DNA from: Cladopsammia gracilis
Taxonomy: Eukaryota > Cnidaria > Anthozoa > Scleractinia > Dendrophylliidae
Assembly: GCA_022457155.1 (NCBI GenBank)
Contig: JAJGOT010000219.1
Span: forward strand, 700,001 to 764,000
DNA length: 64,000 nt
Reading direction: 5' to 3'
Positions 23,641-36,681 of this stretch are shown here, piece after piece (positions within the stretch are counted from its first letter, which is position 1; each line of letters begins with the position of its first letter). A program made the position numbers and the translations under genes. A model generated the notes under the pieces. It did no database searches, was not told the DNA's origin, and saw only the letters and a list, made by a program, of their open reading frames with translations.

Positions 23641-26600
23641 ATGTACATCAAACAGGTCGTTATAGACGGATTCAAATCGTATGCTCAGAGGACGACCGTT
23701 TCTGGATTCGATCCCCAGTTTAACGCCATTACAGGCTTGAACGGCAGCGGTAAATCGAACATACTGGACTCGATTTGTTTCTTGCTTGGAATTTCGAACT
23801 TATCTCAGGTAAACCTAGTGTTTTCTTTGCGTTTGTTTCATAGTTTAGGAAGATCTTGATTCAACAATTACTGAACTATTTCGTTCGACCTGACTTTCGA
23901 TTTCAAGCCGAGCAGATCTAGATAATGCTGATGTACATTGCATTCAAGCCAGCTACATTGCATAAAATGGTTTTTCGCTTAGCTCACAATCAATCACATT
24001 GCATTCAAGCCAGCTACGGTGCATAAAATGGTTTCTCGCTTAGCTTACAAGCAATCACAGATAATTGAATGCGACGATCTCTCTACAAATACAAATTTTG
24101 TGACGACGGGCACCCACTATGATTCGAAAACTATAAATTGCACACGACGGAAATTATTAAGCTTAACGTTTTGTTTTATAACCTTAATTTAAAAATATCT
24201 TTCATAAATATAAGCTTAACTTACTGTACGTTTTGCATGAATTATGTCATTTTAAATTTGTAAAGCGCTTTAATTATAACAGCATCTAAGTCTCTATATT
24301 TTTATACACAAATCTGCACAGGTGCGAGCTAGCAGTTTACAAGAGCTTGTGTACAAGGGTGGACAGGCAGGAGTTACTAAGGCCACTGTAACAATTACCT
24401 TTGACAATACTGACAAGAAGCAAAGCCCATTGGGATACGAAACTTTTGATGAAATCACAGTTTCTAGGCAGGTAAGAGCATTTTCAAGTGAAGGATAATC
24501 CAATTTGTCATTAATTTGTCACAAGCTACATGTAGTTAATGTATGTGAAATTGATCACAAGGTCAATTATTTGCCTATCATGTAAGGTATATATTCACTT
24601 AGCAGATCAAGGGATTGAAAAACAGTGAACGAATATGATCGTCAATTGATATTTTGATATTATGTGTAAGCACAGTGGTCAAGTTTGCTTTTATCAACTG
24701 TAGTAATTGATAGGGGCAGTACACAGCTCTTACAAGATCTTCTCTGATTTGCTGAGAAAACAATAGAACAAACAACACAACAATGGACCCTAGCCCTGAA
24801 AACAATAGAGCTGCGTGATACCCAGGTCCAATCAAATTAGAGGTTGTTACATGTAAGAGCTGCGTGGTATCTGAATTGATAAGGTACATGTAAATTGGCC
24901 TACATAAAGATAAGCTGATGTTTAAAATGCTTACATGTACAGTACCTAAAGTCCTCTTCGATCGATACAGACAGTTTACTTTATGTATAAAGACCGAAAT
25001 GCTATGAACGATCTCTTTTAAAATATAACAGAATTCAGCAAACAACGGAAAGAAACCAAATAATTTTCAGAGTCAGGTCCATGCGACACTTTTTCTGATC
25101 GCCATGGTGTTCAATTCGCTCGCGTATTTACAGCTGTAGCTCTATTGTGGACGTTACGATAGGGTATTAAAATCGCTTGAGAAGGTTTAGCCATGGAAAA
25201 TGTTGTTTAAAGCTTCGCGCACTACGCGATTCGCGTAGCGCGCGACGACGGGCACTTACTTTTGGGAGGTACTGTACATGTAGCCCTTCGTCAGAGTGGA
25301 TCAAAATGTTAGCTTCAAACTGCTAGCGCACGAAACGTCAGCTTTTGAATCTCTTTACGGTGGCCAATTTACCTTATTAACTCAGTTGATCAATCCAATG
25401 TTCGTGTTTCAATACCCCACCGTCACAACACCACTGACAGTTTTTTTTAGAAACCAACCCTTTATTGAACAGTCATCAAGTAGTGTTTAGCATTTCCAAC
25501 TTTCATCCAGAAGGGCTTGTTTCCTTAGACAATAAACTTTACTTCACAATGTCTGTCTCCACCCTGGTGTATCAATGCCTAACAGCAAATTAACAAGGTG
25601 CTAGGGGTGGTGCTGTTGTGGGTCACTTTCCTCAAGATGACTTTGCCATTTCTTTTACTCATTGTCATGTGATCTAGATTGGTTTTCACTGCACGTGCAC
25701 CGCAGATAATGCGACCTCAGCACCTTCTATAAAATGCAGAGAGGGCTCAGCAGTTTAACATCTCCTTCCCTGCTGAGCTCACTTCCTCAAGAGCATACAG
25801 TTACACAAGAGGAAGTCATGACTTTAAAATGAAACCTCATTGAGCCACAGTTAATGCTTATAAGTTCTCTTTTTTTTTTGTAAGAACTATCCCAGAATGG
25901 AATGCCTTGTCATTTGTAGCTACTGTAAGGCTGGCTCATACACAGCCGTTTACTTAGAAGTGTCAACGCTCTGTTATATCAGTGACACAGCCTTTCCCTT
26001 TTTTGCGACCGCTGGCCATTCCATTGCCAAATTACACTGTTGTTCTCACTATAGGCAATTAATAGTAACAATTTGCGATTAAAAGATGTGCATAAACAAA
26101 TAATCATCCATTACTGTAGACAATAATAAATTTTATTTATATTACTGAATGATTATACATGTATGTACTGTATATATGAAGAATAGTTTAAAAAAAAAAA
26201 TTAAATAATTTTTAATGCATAAATTTCAGGTTGTCATTGGAGGCAGAAACAAGTATCTGATCAATGGATGTAATGCCAACAACACCAGAGTTCAGGACTT
26301 GTTTCGCTCAGTTCAGCTCAATGTCAATAATCCTCACTTTCTTATCATGCAGGTTAGTTGTGAAAGAGTTTCACATTATTAAATCAGAATATTAATAATA
26401 ATGTTTTAGTGTGTGCATCATCAAAAAAACTCCATTCACTTAACAATGTCAAAAAAATACTATACATACAAAAACTAAACATAATTATGTTAAGATTGTT
26501 AAATTGTTAAATCGTGACTCAAAATGTTCCTAAATAAAAAGTTTAAGTGCTGTCTAATCACAATGTTTAAGTGTCTTTGTCAAAGTGGAGTTAAATGTGG

Positions 26601-29290
26601 TAATTTACTGTATTTCTCCTTTAAAACAATGAAACACTTGCAGTGTAAATTACGTCATCCATGTGAACCCTGCTTATATGGACACTCTGTAATATGGACA
26701 GTCTCTGTAGTCGCTCTGGTGTCTGTATTAACAGGGTTTGACTGTATTTTTCGAACTGTTTGGGAGAGAGTTCCACAGTGCTGGTCCAAATTAAGAAGGA
26801 GGACATTGACTGTATGCAACATACAGTAGTTCACAGTTGGAGTCATTAGGTGTCTATTAATTTTTATAGTTATATCTTGATGGTGTTTGAAACCACTAAA
26901 TAGCATTGGCTAGATTTTTAGTACTGTACAGCCAGCCTCACTTTGGCTCTTATGTGATGGGTCTCTTAGTGGCATCCATTTTCTCCAACTGTCCAACTGA
27001 AGCACCTTTCCCTCAGTCAGGTCCCTGCCGTTGCTGCAGAGGCCAGAACACTCATGTACATGTACATGTATAGCCTTCCTCCCCTTGCCTTCCCCAGGGC
27101 TCGAAATTAACACTCGCAAACTCGCAAAATAAGAGTGGTTTTTGGAAGATGCGAGGCAAAAAATATCCTCCAGCAAACATTTGCGAGTAAGTATTTCTCT
27201 AATAAAATTTGGAATGAACGTTCTTGGAGAATGTCGTGGTGTTTTTTTGTTAGCCGCTTGCCAGCGGCTTTACACGGAAGCTATGCGCTTTTATCTGTGC
27301 ATTCACATTTTGTTGGAATCAGCAACGTGACAGAAGAGAATGAATTTCCCGCTTTGTGAGTCGCTTTTGTTGTAGATGTCTAAAATAACAGCTTTTTTCA
27401 AGAGGACCTCGACCTCTTAAGACTACGGGTAATGGACGGACAATGACGTCCTGCCCGACAACCCGGAGCCGCCAAAGAAAAAACAGGACAATGGCAAAGA
27501 AGACCACAAAATAAACAGTATACTATTTAAGTATTTCTATCTTATTTTCAGAGTCATCAAAGGCAAAAAGACTGCAAAAAATAGCTAGTGACCTTACTAG
27601 TTTCGCTAGTAGAAAAAAATCCTACTAGCCTAAAACCTGTCATCATTGGTAGCAATTCGAACATTACATGTAACTTTGCCTAAATTTCATTTAGCCACAT
27701 TTAATAATCCCTGATAAGCCATCTCTAGCTGCTATGGCAGCACTACTTTAACAGAGTTGCCTATACTTTGCACCACAGCCCTTAGCATGGGTGTTAGCAC
27801 ACAAGGTTCTTCTTTAACCTGATTCAGTGTAACTTGTTATTTATTTATTTATTTATTATTTATTTTTTTGTTTGTTCCTTCTGTTTTTCAGGGCAGAATC
27901 ACAAAAGTACTAAACATGAAACCACCTGAAGTAAGTTTACAATGTACTTAATACAGGACTTAATACTTAGTTTGATTAGTTAAAAACTATACAGTGAAGT
28001 CTACAATAAGGCAGATACATTTACATGTACCTTAGCAAGGTGTCTGCCTTAGAGTGGTGTCTGCCTCAGAGAGGTGTCTGCCTTAGAGCGGTGTCTGCCT
28101 CAGAGAGGTGTCTGCCTTAGAGCGGTGTCTGCCTCAGAGAGGTGTCTGCCTTAGACTGGTTTCTGCCTTAGGTGTCCGCCAAAGAGCAGGGTTTTCGGTA
28201 ACATTTTAATGTACCGGATTCATTGGTGGAACAAACGGACTTGGGTGATTTATTTACACTTGAGAAAATAATTATTTCGTGTGAAAGTACCGGACTTTAC
28301 ATGTCAAACGACTGTCCGGCCTCCGGCCTTAGATGAAATCCCTGAAAGAGAGGTGCCAACTTAGAAAGGAGTCAGCCTTAGAGAGCTGTCAGCTTAAGAA
28401 AGGTGTCAGCCTTAGAGAGGTATCAGCCTTAGAGAGCTGTCTGCCTTAGAGAGCTGTCTGCCTTAGAGAGCAGTCCGCCGTAGAGAGCTGTCTGCCTTAG
28501 AGAGCTGTCTGCCTTAGAGAGCTAATTGATGTAACCTGATACTAGTTTGTTTCACCAGTTTGATTGTTAATGTTGGGGCTAGTCAAATGTGTAGAAATTT
28601 GCAGTTTAAAGTGCCTATAACGATTTTTTTTTCTTATCTAAATCTACACGTTACCGGTACGTTATGAACGTCTGCGAAAATTTTTTTTTGATTTCAGCAA
28701 AACGTAAATTTTTTTATGATTTTTTAAAGTCTTTTAAATTTGCCGCCATTTTGGTCCACTATTCGCATTAGTCTCCTCTCGGTCCCTCTCGGTTAACAAA
28801 GGATCCGCGACGTAGATAAGGGAACACGTGACTTCAAACAAAGGAACTGTGACGTAGATTAAGGAACATGTGAGCCCGTTGGCCTTGTTAACAGCGGGAC
28901 GGGTATACCGCAAAAAAATAGGATTTTGAAGATTTGAAATATTCGTAAAAAATTCGCGTTTTCTGCAAAGCGCGAAATTGTTTCACAGAGGTTTCTTGTG
29001 TGATGTTTACATTCAGATAAGAAAATAAAATAAACGTTATGGGCACTTTAAGAGGTATTTTGAGAGGTATTTTTAACTGCATGTATACGTTTTCAAGAGA
29101 AGTGCGAGGTAATGCAGTCAACATGGCCACACATTGTACATGTATGTTTCTGAGAATGATTATAAGTTAATGTTTTTAGATTTTGTCAATGATTGAGGAA
29201 GCAGCAGGGACTAGAATGTATGAGAGTAAAAAGCAGTCTGCACAACGAACTATCGAGAAAAAGGACAGCAAGTTACAGGAGATTGAAACT
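23641..29290 (+). CDS. SMC2: SMC2 5' part, exons 1-5 (first copy, lacks the rest)
   Basis: The exons are 23,641-23,808, 24,322-24,471, 26,230-26,352, 27,892-27,930 and 29,180-29,290, all with GT-AG borders and all multiples of three, giving 197 codons. They encode the N-terminal ATPase half-head of the condensin subunit SMC2: Walker A GLNGSGKS at 32-39, the SMC2-typical LLGISNLSQ, and the Q-loop Gln closing exon 3 (NPHFLIMQ). The start of the coiled coil ([10 protein letters not shown] onward) is in exon 5. No exon 6 follows before the second Rab3 copy at 41.5 kb, so as assembled this copy cannot make SMC2. A splice from exon 5 to the Rab3 exon at 41,546 would shift the frame and stop after eight codons. 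All six exon differences from the second copy are synonymous, so no decay is visible. It may be an allele misplaced by assembly or a very young truncated duplicate. Confidence 0.93.
23936..24058 (+). repeat. two-unit tandem repeat in SMC2 intron 1
   Basis: Two units of about 66 bp containing TTGCATTCAAGCCAGCTAC and GCATAAAATGGTTT stand head to tail. Copy 2 has the same pair at about 51,107-51,233. Confidence 0.7.
24940..25274. mobile_element. 335-bp hAT-like insertion (copy 1 only)
   Basis: TACATGTA (24,932-24,939 and 25,275-25,282) flanks ends CAGTACCT and AGGTACTG. An 8-bp duplication with CAG ends fits hAT. Copy 2 lacks it and has TACATGTACATGTA there, so the exact duplication is slightly blurred by the local microsatellite. 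No transposase is present. Confidence 0.7.
26661..26746. mobile_element. short mariner-type inverted repeat in SMC2 intron 3
   Basis: GTGAACCCTGCTTATATGGA on the left faces, reversed, TACAGTCAAACCCTGTTAAT on the right. Shared with copy 2 at 53,646-53,731. A 100-codon frame crossing it is not a gene. Confidence 0.5.
27095..27628. mobile_element. hAT-like remnant in SMC2 intron 3
   Basis: It starts CAGGGCTCGAAATTAAC. The full form in copy 2 (54,087-54,666) ends, reversed, CAGGGGTCCAATTTGATT and is flanked by TCCCC on both sides. Copy 1 has lost about 48 bp at the right end. Inside, an ATG opens a 14-codon peptide [14 protein letters not shown] before a stop, which could be a relic of a transposon N-terminus. 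No intact frame remains. Confidence 0.55.
28027..28525 (+). repeat. 17-bp minisatellite in SMC2 intron 4
   Basis: GGTGTCTGCCTTAGAGC-type units are repeated at 28,027-28,170, and a variant (GAGAGCTGTCTGCCTTA) at 28,343-28,525. They follow TACAGTGAAGTCTACAATAA, a mariner-MITE-like end. It appears to be an internally expanded MITE. Copy 2: 55,083-55,515. Confidence 0.75.
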
Positions 29291-29387
29291 GTAAGAAAAG
29301 CTAGTTGAGAATATTAAATAATAGATTTCAACTTGAATTTATTGAAAGAATTAGCTCTAAATTCAGTTGGAAAACTACATTGTAACA

Positions 29388-29483
29388 GTACCAAAGGAAA
29401 GTACTGCTCAGTAGCTTTCATTTGATTGGTCGCGCTTTAGGATTTCATCCACAGACTCAAAAGGTAGAACCACCTTGAACAGC
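29388..29483 (-). repeat. single reversed unit of the 107-bp repeat
   Basis: CAGTACCAAAGGAAAGTACT through ACTCAAAAGGTAGAACCACC is the reverse complement of the 1,481-2,455 unit. It borders the 36-bp satellite. The same arrangement is at 56,407-56,505. Confidence 0.8.
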
Positions 29484-30888
29484 AAGTGGCCCAATATTAA
29501 TGTAGCCAGAGCCCAACTTCATCGGCCCAATATTAATGTAGCAAGAGGCCTACATCATTGGCCCAATATTAATGTAGAAGAGCCCAACTTCATTGGCCCA
29601 ATGTTAATGCAACGAGAGGCCTACATCATTGGCCAAATATTAATGTGGCCGAAGCCCAACTTCATTGGCCCAATATTCAGGTAGGCAAAGCCCTACATCA
29701 TTGGCCCAATATTAATGTAGCCAGAGCCCAACTTCATTGGCCCAATATTAATGTAGCAGAGCCCAGCTTCATTGCCCCAATATTAATGTAGCCAGAGCCC
29801 TACATCATTGGCCCAACATTAATATAGCCAGAGCCCAACTTCATTGGCCCAATATTAATGTAGCCAGAGCCCTACATCATTGGCCCAATATTAATATAGC
29901 CAGAGTGCCACTTCATTGGCCCAATATTAATGCAGCCAGAGCCCTACATCATTGGCCCAATATTAATATAGCCAGACCGCAACTTCATTGGCCCAATATT
30001 AATGTAGCCAGAGCCCTACGTCATTGGCCCAATATTAATATAGCCAGAGCGCAACTTCATTGGCCCAATATTTATGTAGCCAGAGCCCTACATCATTGGC
30101 CCAATATTAATATATCCAGAGCCCAACTTCATTGACTCAATATTAATGTAGCCAGAGCCCTACATCATTAGCCCAATATTAATATAGCCAGAGCCCAACT
30201 TCATTGACCCAATATTAATATAGCCAGAGCCCAACTTCATTGACCCAATATTAATATAGCCAGAGCCCTACATCATTAGCCCAATATTAATATAGCCAGA
30301 GCCCAACTTCATTGACCCAATATTAATATAGCCAGAGCCCAACTTCATTGACCCAATATTAATGTAGCCAGAGCTTTACATCATTAGCCCAATATTAATA
30401 TAGCCAGAGCCCAACTTCATTGACCCAATATTAATATAGGCAGAGCCCAACTTCATTGACCCAATATTAACTTAGCCAGAGCGCAACTTCATTGGCCCAA
30501 TATTAATGCAGCCAGAGCCTAACATCATTGGCCCAATATTAATATAGCCAGAGTGCAACTTCATTGGCCCAATATTAATGCAGCGAGAGGTCTACATCAT
30601 TGGCCCAATATTAATGTAGCCAGAGCCCTACATCATTGGCCCAATATTAATGCAGCCAGAGCCCTACATCATTGGCCCAATATTAATATAGCCAGAGCGC
30701 AACTTCATTGGCCCAATATTACTACAGCCAGAGCCGTACATCATTGGTCCAATATTAGTGTAGCAAGAGTCCAGCTTCATTGGCCCAATATTCAGGTAGC
30801 CAGAGCCTACATCATTGGCCCAATATTAATGTAACCAGAGCCTTACATCATTGGCCCAATATTAATGCAGCCAGAACCCTACAGCATT
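29484..30888 (+). repeat. 36-bp satellite array (about 39 units)
   Basis: Units share GGCCCAATATTAAT and alternate between two forms, GCCAGAGCCCAACTTCATT and GCCAGAGCCCTACATCATT, hinting at an older 72-bp higher-order unit. A 36-bp period is 12 codons, so long frames with a repeating PNIN motif appear by chance; they lie deep in an SMC2 intron and are not proteins. The copy-2 array (56,510-57,769) has about 35 units in a different order. Confidence 0.9.
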
Positions 30889-32512
30889 GGGCCTGGCGCA
30901 CGCTACTTGTGTACACGAGCGTAACACCATGCTTATGCACCAATTCACGTTCTGTGAAAGGCACGGATTTCACCCAAAAGCACACGAGAAGAAAACATAA
31001 AAGGCACAGACTAGGCACAGGTTCGGCACGTTTTACAGAATGCTTAGGCACAGTTTACGCCCATTTAGGCACGTGTTTCGGAAACGTTATATTAACTCGT
31101 CCGAAGGCAGATAGATTCAGTCCGTAAAAAATATGGTTATCAGCGAGAATCGAAAGTGACAAGTCATAGTAATAATTCGGCTGACACGAGCAAGATAAAC
31201 GAGAATTGAGCGAGAACAGCAAGACATAATAATAATAAAACATGATAAATGTGACCTTCCACGGGAAAACGTACACTAGTAAACAGTTATCTGTTAAACG
31301 GCCTAAAAGCGTTTGATCGCAGTTCGGAAACTGCGTTAAAATGGTTTAGGAAAGCATTAGAAGCGTTGGAAAAACCGTTCGAATTTTCATCCTTGCCGTT
31401 TGAAGCGTTTATAAAAAAAGCGTACAAAACCTTTTTTCCAGGCCGTTGACGCGTTGAAAGTGTTAGGAAAGTCGTTCAAATTATTCGTTCGGTCCACAGA
31501 GTTTAATACTTTACAAAAGTCGTTTAAACAAAACATTTAAACAGCAGTTTTAAGGCTTACCTTCTCTGTAGTTTGATTTGACTTCTTCGTTCTTTGTTCT
31601 CGTGAATATTCGACAAAATATCGCCGACATTTCGAGAGTACTTTCGCATCGTTCTCATGATAACTCGCACACGAAAATTCGCAAAGCAAATTAAAAAAAG
31701 AAGCGAATTTTTAGAAATTTCGCTGAAACGAAACGAAACACCGGTGAACTTTCCTGCCGAAAATACAAAGTGTTGCAGCGCCAGTTCGCTTAAACAAAGA
31801 TTGTTTGGTGTACTAGGAGTAATAGGAGATTTGGGTAGTGCGTTCGGCGGTTGAAAGGGGGGATTTTGTTTTTTCGTTATTGGGATAGATGAATATGTCT
31901 ATGGCATATTGTCAAATTAAGGGTTATTGTGTACAGTGAAACCTGTATTTACTCTGTGTATGAAGACGGTAGGGAAAGTTTGGTAGCAGAAAAACAAATT
32001 AAATCCTTTGAAGTTTGTTGTAGTTGTCGGTAAAGAAAAGTGCTTGGCGGTCCCTTGGGAAAAGTGGAAAAAGTGTACCAAATTTGCATATGTCAAAACG
32101 GTAATGCGAAATTCGCAAGTATTTATATAAACAGACTATGCGCTTCTACAAATTCTCCGTTTTCTTTGTAGTTTCGCTCGCCAAATTAAGATTACGCTTT
32201 TCCAACCTCTCAGCCTTCATCTTCATTTCCAAGTTTTCCACCGCGCTAAAAAATCACAGAAAGTTTGGAGTGTCTCCGGGAATAAATACCTTATTATAGG
32301 AAATTAACGCCCCTGTAAATTAAGGTCTTTGAAATTAACGCGACTTAAATTAACGCGAATTGGAGGGAAAATTTCTTTGGAATAAAGGAAATTAACGCGA
32401 GAGAATGGGCAAATTTTCAAAATGAAGAAAATTAACGCGATTATTGATGTCTCTAACGATATTTTGGCTAACTGTGTAGTACAATCAAAGGGCTCTTAAA
32501 GCCATCTCGTTA

Positions 32513-32875
32513 ATGCGAGAGAATGTAAGGTTAATAAACAACAACAACAACAACAACAAGAATTGGAAAAGTTGGGTGCCTTTGATAGGTAAATGTAGTA
32601 AAGACGTGATAGGTAATATGTGTAAAGCTGCTAAATGGTTTATTGAAGTTGAAAGATTGAAAATACCTGTAGGTCTAATCGTAGAGTTAGACATTGCAGT
32701 CATAGAGGACTTAAGGGCTCTTTTAGGAGCCACCAAAACAATAAAAGTCATGAGCAACAAAATAATCACGAGTATGAATATAAATAATTTTCATGTTAAT
32801 TTAGCGTATTTGTTCAAAATAGTCTTCATTTTACAGCTGAGGGGAAACTTCAACTTGATAATATTAAGCGAATGA
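32513..32875 (+). CDS. unidentified 120-codon frame inside the 6.46-kb element
   Basis: The frame starts in the left subterminal repeat region and runs through an AAC run (poly-Asn), then a more protein-like stretch (about residues 19-95) with regular hydrophobic spacing, for example KAAKWFIEVERL and IEDLRALLGATKTI. I recognise no domain. It could be a surviving exon of the element's own gene or chance. There is no second copy in the window to test conservation. Confidence 0.25.
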   Translation: MRENVRLINNNNNNNKNWKSWVPLIGKCSKDVIGNMCKAAKWFIEVERLKIPVGLIVELDIAVIEDLRALLGATKTIKVMSNKIITSMNINNFHVNLAYLFKIVFILQLRGNFNLIILSE

Positions 32876-34017
32876 GCCGAGGCCAATTTGGTTGCTACGG
32901 GGGAAAATTATGAGGAGGGATGGGGGTGGCAAAACTACTTAGATTCAATCTATCTTTAGAGAGCCCTTTTACTTAGTTAATTTTCTATGTTTTGTATCAG
33001 TCACAGTATTTTAGTAGCAATGACTTGTATGGCATTACAATGGCGATTTTCTTATCAATCAAAATTTGGGAAAGATGTTCGAAGGTTAAAAAATATTTAC
33101 TATCTTTATTTATTGACATTTAAACAAAACTAAAACATATTGCAACGATTTTCATTTGGGATTAAAATTGATTTACTAGCAATGTTTTTAAACAGCCAAT
33201 TTATATGTGCAGTGTATATGTGGATGTATGAGACAAAACAAGAACTTTGTGCATGTGAATAAGTTTAGTAAAAAGACTTCAGTAAAAAAGGAATGTTTTA
33301 TCTAAATACTTCACTAAGGTAGACTATTGTAAAAAAGGCAAATGAAAATATTTTACTTGTCGCTTTTTCCGTCAACTAAAAAATTGTGTACCTTCGGGCA
33401 GAATGGTGACTCTTGTAGGAATAGAGCTGGTGATTAGGATTTCGTTTCCTTTTATAGCTGAAGCTGTTTTCAAAACATCTCGGCTTAAAGAAGCCTTGGT
33501 AAAAACGACAAGCGACCTGGCCCCGAAAATTGCCGACATGAGACGTTCTGAACAGCGAGAAACGGCTCGATTCCGCTTAAAAAATACGACAAATTACGAC
33601 AGCGACTTTAGAAGGTTGTGCAATTTACCAATAAAAATTAAACATTATTGACCATATCGTTCATATCAACATCCGACGGCCAACGGCCAACGGTCTGTTT
33701 TAATGATCAATTTGTTATTGAAACGACTACCAACCTCGTTCCCAAGGCCCCTATCTTCCTCTCTCTTGGATCGGAGGTGCAGTTAGAGTACACCCTAGAC
33801 TCCCGGTATACACATACATATCCGTGATTTTTGATTTTTTGGCGCAAATTGGTTTTAACAAGCTTAATAATTTTCCTTCGAGCATTTTTATTTTAAAAAG
33901 AGACTTTACTTTTGATCTTGATGAAAAATTGCACTTTATCAAATAAAGACAAATAAGTGACAGGTCACGCGTGTGGTTTCCGTTCGAATTACACGCACCG
34001 GCTCTCCCTCCTTCCAC

Positions 34018-34137
34018 CAGTATATTGCCAAGGTCATAAACAGCGAGCACCCACCACTACCAGAGGAAATTAGACGGATGGCGCAGGATAGGAAACAGTG
34101 GGGAAGGATCGTGGCCGACTGCCTTGCAGCCGGCTGA
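34018..34137 (+). pseudogene. C-terminal scrap of a LINE reverse transcriptase
   Basis: The frame ending at the TGA at 34,135-34,137 encodes EEIRRMAQDRKQWGRIVADC and a few further residues. The pattern M-x-DR-x-x-W-x-x-IV close to the stop is typical of the extreme C-terminus of non-LTR retrotransposon ORF2 proteins (family knowledge). It is followed by a TAGTAG run. Upstream sequence is not recognisable as RT, so only a 3' fragment remains. Confidence 0.45.
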
Positions 34138-35343
34138 GTAGTAGTAGTAGCTCCCCCGACGGTGTCAATTTGCGCGAGGGCAAAAGTAACGACCCTCCCC
34201 TCAGGTGAATGTCATTTTGTCTCTGTGACGCGGTCGCTAAGCTTTAGTATTCGATTTTCGTGGTACAGCCGTTTGGATCGCGGACAATGGCGAAGCGAAG
34301 ATGGTCAGAATCGCTCCAAAACGGAGCCCTTTTAGAGCCCGTGAAAGGGAATTTGGAAGCTAGCACGAGTCGCACGGGTAGACATTTAACCTGCGGCCTC
34401 AATGGTGGCAATTCGGGGAGCTTGAGTTGAATTGTTTAGAAATTATTGGCTTTCGCGTGGCGAGGGTTCGCTCAGAGGTCTCCAGCCTTCCCTTCTTTTA
34501 TAGTGGATAGTGGGGCGAGTGACAAAAGTTGTAAAAATGCATTTAAACCGGTCAGGATACATCAAGGGACAATAAAGTAAAGGTGAGAAGACTTTAGTGT
34601 GTAATATTTTCGATTTTTCTATCGCTTATCAATTCCGTGACAAATCGTATTATTACCTAGTATATTTCATTACTGTGTACTGGATATCACGATTGGTCTG
34701 CCTGTGGGATCATCCAATTTAAATCTTTGATGTGTGCCACAACGCATCGGATAAATGTTTACGCTTATCCGCGTTTGTAGATCTTTATATATAAGATATA
34801 AACATCTAAGAATTTTACGGAGATTTTAAAGAAGAAAAGAACTGATCCATGACCTATGGTCGCTACAATGTCTGTCATTGATCGATCAGAGTCCGTTCAC
34901 GCATATTCATTGCTATTTTAAGACTTAAATTCAGTCAGGAAGTCAGGACAAAAAGTGCATATCCTTAGAATTCCTCTATTCCTCAAAGAAAGAATTGAGC
35001 AAATATTTATTTTTCCAACTTTAATTTTATTTTTAAGATTCGCTCTCTCTCGTTCTTTCTAATCTTCCGGAAACCGGACATTCCACAATGATAAAAAGGA
35101 AACTTTATTACGAAAGCTGTCAAAGCCAGATAAACACTGAAAAGCAATTTTCACTACTTTTTACTTCAACTGAGTCTCAAGCTGTCGCAGTGCTATATTT
35201 TTCTGACTTTTCTGTCTTTTCTTGTGATCTTCACCGGAAATGTTTCTGTCTTTCCTGCACGCCACAACCGTGGATCCGGAAAAAAGGTGAAAAAACGTTA
35301 ATCAAATGTTTTTTACTTGAGTAGTATTGGCACTCAAATAATA

Positions 35344-36676
35344 GGGCCATTTATACGACAGAAAATAAGACGTGTCTTATCTAAGACGCGACTTAAATAA
35401 GACTCGAACCGATCGTATAAACAGTACAAAATAAGCATTCGTGTCTTATTTTAGACGCGACTTATTTTTTAAGTTCTTATTTTGTCCGCGTCTTAAATAA
35501 GCCCGGCGGTACCAATCAATGAAAAGCAATAATCAATATAATCAATAACAATCAATAATAATCAATACCAATTAATTGATTGGTATTGGAAATCAATAAA
35601 AATCAATGCCTTGGAGTTGAGTGAGTATCGATTTTCATTGATTATCATTGACTTCTATTGATTAATATTGATTTTCATTGAAAACTAAAATCTCCGTTTT
35701 CGATTCCAATAAACGCCCTAATAAAGCGTAATTGTTCTGATTTGTGACAAAAGTTCGCTTTTGTAAAAAAGAATAAATAAATTTTTAATACAACAACAAA
35801 ATTAACTGAACAACAACATTTTATTACCCATTTAATTGTATATCGATCCGGCACGCAGACAGACACGATTTAGTGTTCGTGTTATAGAAGGAGTTACATT
35901 TTTAGCACCGTGAAGTTATATTTGCCGGGATAACAGGATGTCTTTCATAGCGAAGTGTCCGCAAGGCGGACAGAGAAAGAACGGAACGAGAACGAGAACG
36001 TCACGAGAACGGCACGAGAACGGCGAGAAGACCTGCTTTCACATATTTTGTAACGTCAAGTGGCAGAGTCGGCAAGTTTACATTTCCGGTTTGCGGTACA
36101 CGCGATGGTTTTTAATTGGTTTATAACTACCTCATTAGAGAGGTTAAGCATTGCGTAATTTTTACCTCTAATTGCTTTGACATCTTCCGTTGAGGCCGCT
36201 GGGGAATCAAGGTAACAGTCGCCAAATCTGATCTCAAATGCCTTGAAATGCGGGTTTTTACATTGCACGATCAGTTATTGATTATCTATAAAAATCAATA
36301 ATGATCAATAGCAATTAAGGAGCCTGGGTGAGTGAGTATCGATTTTTATTGATTGGTTGAACCAATCAATATCAATCAATGGATTATTATTGATTATTAT
36401 TGATTGTATTGATTGGCAACCAATGATTGATTTTCATTGATTGGTACCGCCGGGTAAATAAGACGTGAACTTCCTCGTATAAATGCTTTCGTGTCCTAAA
36501 TAAGACGTGAACAACAAGTGCGCCGTATCAAAATAAGACGCGATCCATTTATACGTGATCTTCGCGTCTTATGTTGGACGCAAACGTATAAATGGTACAC
36601 TTCGCATCTTATTTAAGTCGCGTCTTAGACAGTGCTTAGATAAGACGCGTCTTATTTTCTCCCGTATAAATGGCAC
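35344..36676. mobile_element. 1.33-kb TIR element nested in the 6.46-kb element
   Basis: The ends GGGCCATTTATACG and, reversed, GTGCCATTTATACG are followed on both sides by AATAAGACG-type motifs repeated over more than 100 bp and then by CGGCGGTACCAATCAATGAA in both arms. A related uninterrupted sequence at about 37,448-37,475 provides an empty site, CAAATAATATCTTCTC. TAATA brackets the insert, so the target duplication is up to 5 bp (3-bp TAA is possible). Short frames only. Confidence 0.7.
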
Positions 36677-36681
36677 TAATA

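Noticed and set aside
23466..23723. 85-codon frame overlapping the SMC2 start as a possible upstream ORF
   Set aside because: It begins with GTG, not ATG, and runs in a different frame from SMC2. It is similar in both copies only because the region is nearly identical.
29475..30834. Long frames with a repeating HWPNIN-type motif
   Set aside because: They are the 36-bp satellite read in frame, located in an SMC2 intron, and change frame between blocks.
29484..30888. CRISPR-like array (36-bp periodic repeat)
   Set aside because: There are no unique spacers between units: the whole 36 bp repeats. The host is a eukaryote.
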